Shown here in pieces: positions 60,474 to 64,000 of a DNA stretch of 64,000 nucleotides. The notes under the pieces were generated by a model. The model made no database searches, was not told the DNA's origin, and saw nothing but the letters and a program-made list of their open reading frames with translations. The stretch comes from Candidatus Solibacter usitatus. Its GTDB lineage: Bacteria; Acidobacteriota; Terriglobia; Bryobacterales; Bryobacteraceae. Both the position numbers and the translations under genes were made by a program. The stretch is taken from NCBI GenBank assembly GCA_016185465.1, contig JACPNO010000007.1:43619-107618 (forward strand). The letters are read 5' to 3'. Numbering within the stretch: position 1 is the stretch's first letter; each line of letters starts with the position of its first letter.

Positions 60474-62057
60474 GTGCATTCTTCCGCTACGCCGCCCGGG
60501 TTAGCCCACGCCGCCGACGTGCTGAGCGGCCAGTTGCGGGCCCATCTCGGCAAGCTGTTTGTGCTGCTGCGCCCGCGAACTGGCCCCATCGCCCGCCGTT
60601 TTCGCTCCTGGCTGCGGGCTCACCACTTCGATGCGCGCCAGGTCAAAGCCCTGTGCAGCATCACGCCGGCCGCGGCCGCGGTCGTCATGGGCGCGCGCAC
60701 GCCGGCCGCCTTCTTCGAGCAGGTGGAATACAACGGACGGCGCCTGGCCAAGCTGGATGTCGCGCCTGAGCAGGTCATCGACGCCTTACGCCATTACGAC
60801 AGCCTGCTCGATCCGTGGCTGGGCCGCTTGCCGCCGGCCGCGGCGCGCGATCTGGCATGGGCCCGCAGCCAGTTGCAGTTCTGCATCGTTCTGGCGCTGA
60901 ATAACGCCTTCTATCAGGTGCGGGAGGCCGAAGCCCATACTTTTTACCAGCTGGCCGACGCCGGGTCGCAGGCCGGGAGCTTGCAGGACTTGATCGGCCG
61001 GTATTTGAAAATCCTGAAAACCTTTTGCCGGGCCGATGCCGCGCGGCTGCAACTGTTCCACGCGGGCGGCAGGCCGTCGCCGCGCATGATGCCCGGACTT
61101 GCCCGCCCCCGGTTGCTGGCCGGCGCGAGCGGCCGCAAATGGATTCTGGATGCAGAGTTGCGGCGGCGGTATCGATGTTTCTGGTCGATTCCGCTGCTGC
61201 GCGAAGGCCGGTTGGCTGGGGTGATGCAGTTCGGGTTCGCCGTGCAATACCGCTGGCTGCCCAGGGAACTGCACTTATTGTGCGCCGCCGCCGAACGCTG
61301 CCTGCGCGCCGCCGAGCGGGTGAAGCTGATGGCCGACCTGGCCGGGCGCGAGGAGCAGGTCCGCTGCCTGGGAGAGCACATGATGCGGATCGAGGAGGAG
61401 GAGCGGCGCCGCATCAGCCGCGAGCTGCACGATGAAACCGGCCAGTCGCTGCTGTGCATCCGGCTGCAGCTGGAGTTGCTGGAACGGATGTCGCAGAACG
61501 GCCTGCGGGCGCGGGTGGTCGAAATTCGCGAGCTGACCGAACATACCATTATCGAGATCCGGCGTATTATCGCCGCGCTCAGCCCGGCGGTTCTGGAGCA
61601 GCTGGGCCTGGCGGCGGCTCTGCGCCAGCTGACCAACCGTTTTCGCAGCCTGTATCCGGGAAGGGTGCGGTTGCAGATTTCGGCCAGTTTGCCGCGCCTG
61701 TCGCGGGAGACCGAAACCACCGCCTACCGGCTGGTGCAGGAGTGTTATCACAACATTGCCAAGCATTCCAAGGCCGCCACCGTAAACATTTCCCTGCGCT
61801 CCACCGATGAACTACTGAGGCTTAGCGTGCACGATGACGGCGTCGGTTTCGAGACAGGTGCGGCCCCGGGGCGCAATTCCACGGGTTTGACCGGCATGAA
61901 GGAACGGGTCGCGCTGTTGGGCGGCCGTTTCGAAATCCGCAGCCGGCTTCGCCGCGGAACCACGATTCGAGCCGATTTGCCGCTGGGGGCGATCCAAGCG
62001 CGCCCCGCAAAGCGCGCCGGTAACACGGCCTTGCAACGCAAACAGGATGTGATTTAG
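60474..62057 (+). CDS. NarL-type sensor histidine kinase
   Basis: A 527-residue kinase with no obvious TM helix, so probably cytosolic. The N-terminal 180 residues are helical and unassigned ('FDARQVKALCSITPAAAAVVMG'). A GAF-like sensor covers about 180-285 ('YRCFWSIPLLREGRLAGVMQFGFA'), then HisKA_3 with the phospho-acceptor His in 'RRRISRELHDETGQSLL'. The ATPase has an N-box 'LVQECYHNIAKHSKA' and 'SVHDDGVGFE', with a G-box in 'STGLTGMKERVALLGG'. GTG start. Its partner regulator starts 2 bp after it. Confidence 0.9.
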   Translation: MHSSATPPGLAHAADVLSGQLRAHLGKLFVLLRPRTGPIARRFRSWLRAHHFDARQVKALCSITPAAAAVVMGARTPAAFFEQVEYNGRRLAKLDVAPEQVIDALRHYDSLLDPWLGRLPPAAARDLAWARSQLQFCIVLALNNAFYQVREAEAHTFYQLADAGSQAGSLQDLIGRYLKILKTFCRADAARLQLFHAGGRPSPRMMPGLARPRLLAGASGRKWILDAELRRRYRCFWSIPLLREGRLAGVMQFGFAVQYRWLPRELHLLCAAAERCLRAAERVKLMADLAGREEQVRCLGEHMMRIEEEERRRISRELHDETGQSLLCIRLQLELLERMSQNGLRARVVEIRELTEHTIIEIRRIIAALSPAVLEQLGLAAALRQLTNRFRSLYPGRVRLQISASLPRLSRETETTAYRLVQECYHNIAKHSKAATVNISLRSTDELLRLSVHDDGVGFETGAAPGRNSTGLTGMKERVALLGGRFEIRSRLRRGTTIRADLPLGAIQARPAKRAGNTALQRKQDVI

Positions 62058-62059
62058 GT

Positions 62060-62725
62060 ATGGGCAAGATTCGGATATTTCTCACGGACGATCATACGTT
62101 GTTCCGCCAGGGCGTCAAGACGCTCATCGATTCTGAACCGGACATGGAAATTGTGGGTGAATCGTCGAGTGCCACCGACGCCATCGCCCACGCGCCCGAA
62201 GCACGCCCCGACGTAGTGCTGATGGACATCGGCATGCAGGGTCTGAGCAGCTTCGAAGCCACCCGCCAAATCCGCAAAAACCGGCCGGAAACCAAGGTGC
62301 TGTTCCTCACCATGTACGACGACGAAGACTATCTGGTCGAGTGCATGGAGGCCGGAGCCGCCGGCTATGTCCTCAAGGACAGCCCGGCGCTTGAGCTGCT
62401 GAACGCGATCCGCGAAATCCATCGCGGCGGCACCTACCTGAGTCCCCGCATGCTGGCCCAACTGGTGGACGATTTCCGCTCGCGTATCAAGTCCACCACC
62501 CGCCTGCCGCGCTTTGCCACCCTTACCCCGCGCGAGAAAGAAGTGCTGAAAATGCTGGCGGAAGGCAATTCAGTCAAGGAAATTGCCTGCACTCTCGATC
62601 TCAGCGTAAAGACCATCGAAGCCCACAAATTCAACCTGATGCGCAAACTCGACATTCACAATAAAGCGCAGCTGGTGCAGTACGCCGTGCAAAAGAAAAT
62701 CATCAAGATCGCGATTCCCGCGTAA
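62060..62725 (+). CDS. NarL/FixJ-family response regulator
   Basis: A 221-residue regulator. The receiver domain has the acidic pair in 'IFLTDDHTLFRQGVKTLID' and the phospho-acceptor Asp in 'PDVVLMDIGMQGLSSFEA', with the 'VLFLTMYDDEDY' and 'GYVLKDSPALELLNAI' switch segments. The LuxR helix-turn-helix is 'LTPREKEVLKMLAEGNSVKEIACTLDLSVKTIEAHKFNLMRKL'. It is coupled to the upstream kinase. The target genes are not evident. Confidence 0.95.
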   Translation: MGKIRIFLTDDHTLFRQGVKTLIDSEPDMEIVGESSSATDAIAHAPEARPDVVLMDIGMQGLSSFEATRQIRKNRPETKVLFLTMYDDEDYLVECMEAGAAGYVLKDSPALELLNAIREIHRGGTYLSPRMLAQLVDDFRSRIKSTTRLPRFATLTPREKEVLKMLAEGNSVKEIACTLDLSVKTIEAHKFNLMRKLDIHNKAQLVQYAVQKKIIKIAIPA

Positions 62726-62772
62726 AACTCGCCCAATCCGCCGTCTCCGCGCGCCCCTGTTAGAATCTCTAC

Positions 62773-63696
62773 ATGCACGCCATCACCCGCCGCAGTTTTG
62801 CCGGAGCGATGATGGTCCCGCTCGCGCGGCCGTTGGCGGCTGCCACTCCGCGGCCCATGCGCCTGGGCGGTCCCATCTTTCTGAAGTCGGACGATCCTCG
62901 CGAATTAGCGCGTGAGCATCGCCGCCTGGGCTACAACGCCGCCTATTGCCCGCCAGTCAAAGCCAGCGAAACCGGGCGCATCAAGGAAATCGAGAAAGCC
63001 TTCGCCGCTGAGAATGTCGTGATCGCCGAAGTCGGGGCCTGGGTCAACATGCTCGATCCCGATCCCGAAAAGCGCGGCAAGAATATCGAGTTCGTCATCG
63101 AACGCCTGGCGGTGGCCGAAGCTGTGGGCGCGCGCTGCTGCCCCGACATCGCCGGCTCCTACAATCCCAAGGTCTGGTACGGGCCGCATCCCAAGAATCT
63201 CTCGCAAGAATTTTTCGACGCCACCGTCGAGAATTGCCGCCGCGTCATCGATGCCGTAAAGCCCAGCCGCACCAAATTCACTATTGAAATGATGGGCTGG
63301 AATATTCCCGACGGTCCGGATTCCTACCTGGCGCTCATTCGCGCCGTCGACCGCCCCGGATTTGCCGTTCATATGGACGTTTGTAATGGCATCAACAGTC
63401 CTACGCGCTTCTACCGCTCGGGCGAGTTCATAGCGGATTGCTTCCGCAAACTCGGGCCGTGGGTGGCCTCTTGCCATGCCAAGGATCTGGCGTGGGACAT
63501 CGAGCTGAACGTGCATTTCCGCGAAACCATTCCGGGCCGCGGCGAAGTCGATTACCGCACTTACCTGCGCGAGATCGCCGCGCTGCCCGTAGACGCGCCG
63601 CTGATGCTGGAGCATCTGAAAACGGCCGAAGAGTACGACGAGGGCAAGCAGTACATCCAAAAAATCGCCGCCGAACTCGGGCTGGCATTCGCGTGA
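62773..63696 (+). CDS. Tat-exported sugar phosphate isomerase/epimerase-like TIM barrel
   Basis: A 307-residue protein whose start (MHAITRRSFAGAMMVPLARPLAA) carries a twin-arginine signal. The barrel has metal-site motifs 'FTIEMMGWNIPDG' (Glu), 'FAVHMDVCNGINSP' (Asp), 'WVASCHAKDLAWD' (His) and 'LMLEHLKTAEEYD' (Glu). Exported members are common in Planctomycetes and Acidobacteriota and are thought to act on periplasmic sugars, but the substrate is unknown. A similar gene follows 10 bp downstream. Confidence 0.88.
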   Translation: MHAITRRSFAGAMMVPLARPLAAATPRPMRLGGPIFLKSDDPRELAREHRRLGYNAAYCPPVKASETGRIKEIEKAFAAENVVIAEVGAWVNMLDPDPEKRGKNIEFVIERLAVAEAVGARCCPDIAGSYNPKVWYGPHPKNLSQEFFDATVENCRRVIDAVKPSRTKFTIEMMGWNIPDGPDSYLALIRAVDRPGFAVHMDVCNGINSPTRFYRSGEFIADCFRKLGPWVASCHAKDLAWDIELNVHFRETIPGRGEVDYRTYLREIAALPVDAPLMLEHLKTAEEYDEGKQYIQKIAAELGLAFA

Positions 63697-63706
63697 AAGG
63701 CATCTT

Positions 63707-64000
63707 ATGAATCGACGAACATTTCTGGCGACGGCTTCGGCGAGCGCGTTGGCGGCTGCCGCGCCCCAGCGGCTCCCCATCAAGAAAGCCGTGCTGCTCG
63801 ACATGCTGCCTTCGCAGTTAAGCTATGCCGCCCGCTTCAAGCTGGGCCGCGATCTCGGCTTCGAGGAGATCGAATGCCCAACCACTCCCGACGAGCGAAT
63901 CGCCGTAGAACTCAAGCGCGCTTCTGAGTCGAGCGGGCTGCGAATTCACTCCGTGATGAACCAGGCGCACTGGAAATATCCGCTGTCGTCCGGCGATTCC
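63707..64000 (+). CDS. Tat-exported TIM-barrel isomerase, N-terminal part (runs off window)
   Basis: Absent from the ORF track because it has no stop in the window. ATG 63707 gives MNRRTFLATASASALAAAAP, a twin-arginine signal, then 'KKAVLLDMLPSQLSYAARFKLGRDLGFEEIECPT' and 'SGLRIHSVMNQAHWKYPLSSGD'. This matches the start of a xylose-isomerase-like barrel of the hexulose-6-phosphate isomerase type found next to oxidoreductases in these phyla. The AAAGGCATCTT leader offers a weak ribosome site. Confidence 0.82.
   Translation, partial: MNRRTFLATASASALAAAAPQRLPIKKAVLLDMLPSQLSYAARFKLGRDLGFEEIECPTTPDERIAVELKRASESSGLRIHSVMNQAHWKYPLSSGDS

Overview
The window reads as chromosome of an acidobacterium, most likely of the Solibacter/Bryobacter type. 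This rests on high GC, a PadR regulator paired with an ADOP-type duplicated-core ABC permease, a CadC-like winged-helix/TPR regulator, many Tat- or Sec-exported hydrolases, Tat-signal TIM-barrel isomerases, ankyrin proteins, lpxB (Gram-negative outer membrane) and an MqnD-like gene (futalosine menaquinone route). No species can be fixed without a database. No rRNA, tRNA, CRISPR array, prophage or complete insertion sequence was seen.

Layout. 1-4.3 kb: 3' part of a LysR regulator, the convergent padR-ADOP pair with a well-formed promoter/operator, and a scrap zone holding a ZIP-transporter remnant joined to a second partial LysR copy. 4.3-22.2 kb: after one minus-strand gene, a long co-directional run with many 4-bp overlaps: MauE-thioredoxin fusion, DUF3592, ggt, TIM-barrel isomerase, asnS, arginase, ddl, S41 protease, RraA-like, M28 peptidase, glutamate dehydrogenase, mutS, anmK, cupin. 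22.2-30.2 kb: CadC-like regulator, exported ankyrin protein, VOC protein, a VapBC module, cstA with its tiny YbdD-like partner, and two acidobacterial unknowns. 30.2-39 kb: a structured inverted-repeat element, mqnD, HEAT-repeat protein, ADP-ribosylglycohydrolase, TIGR01777 epimerase, radical SAM/SPASM protein, a HigBA module, a VapB remnant and an orphan nuoM. 39-49.3 kb: recQ, the yacL-ispD-ispF block, lpxB, an M1-peptidase homologue that has lost its zinc site, and small hydrolases. 49.3-57.8 kb: rpoD, dnaG, a broken DUF2252 gene, a zinc-ribbon/L7-L12-like protein, DUF2461, murB, ankyrin protein. 57.8-64 kb: a Spy-like/ECF sigma/anti-sigma/Spy-like cluster, a NarL-type two-component system, and two exported TIM-barrel isomerases, the last cut by the window edge.

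The most distinctive non-coding content is a set of palindromic repeat families, each set as inverted pairs between genes: A (core GGGCGGGTTTGAAACCCGCCC, three pairs plus a half copy), B (GGCAGGTCCCCGACCTGCC, four pairs), C (TTTCTCGCAG.../...CTCTGCGAGAAA, two pairs) and a single longer element D upstream of mqnD. They supply the stop codons of at least one gene and the 3' coding end of another, separate a promoter from padR, and one pair encloses a 55-bp tandem repeat.

No complete new system could be demonstrated. The best leads are the dead M1 homologue coupled to lpxB, the zinc-ribbon protein with an L7/L12-type domain, the sigma/anti-sigma/Spy cluster, the VapC gene lacking a normal start codon, and the repeat families themselves.
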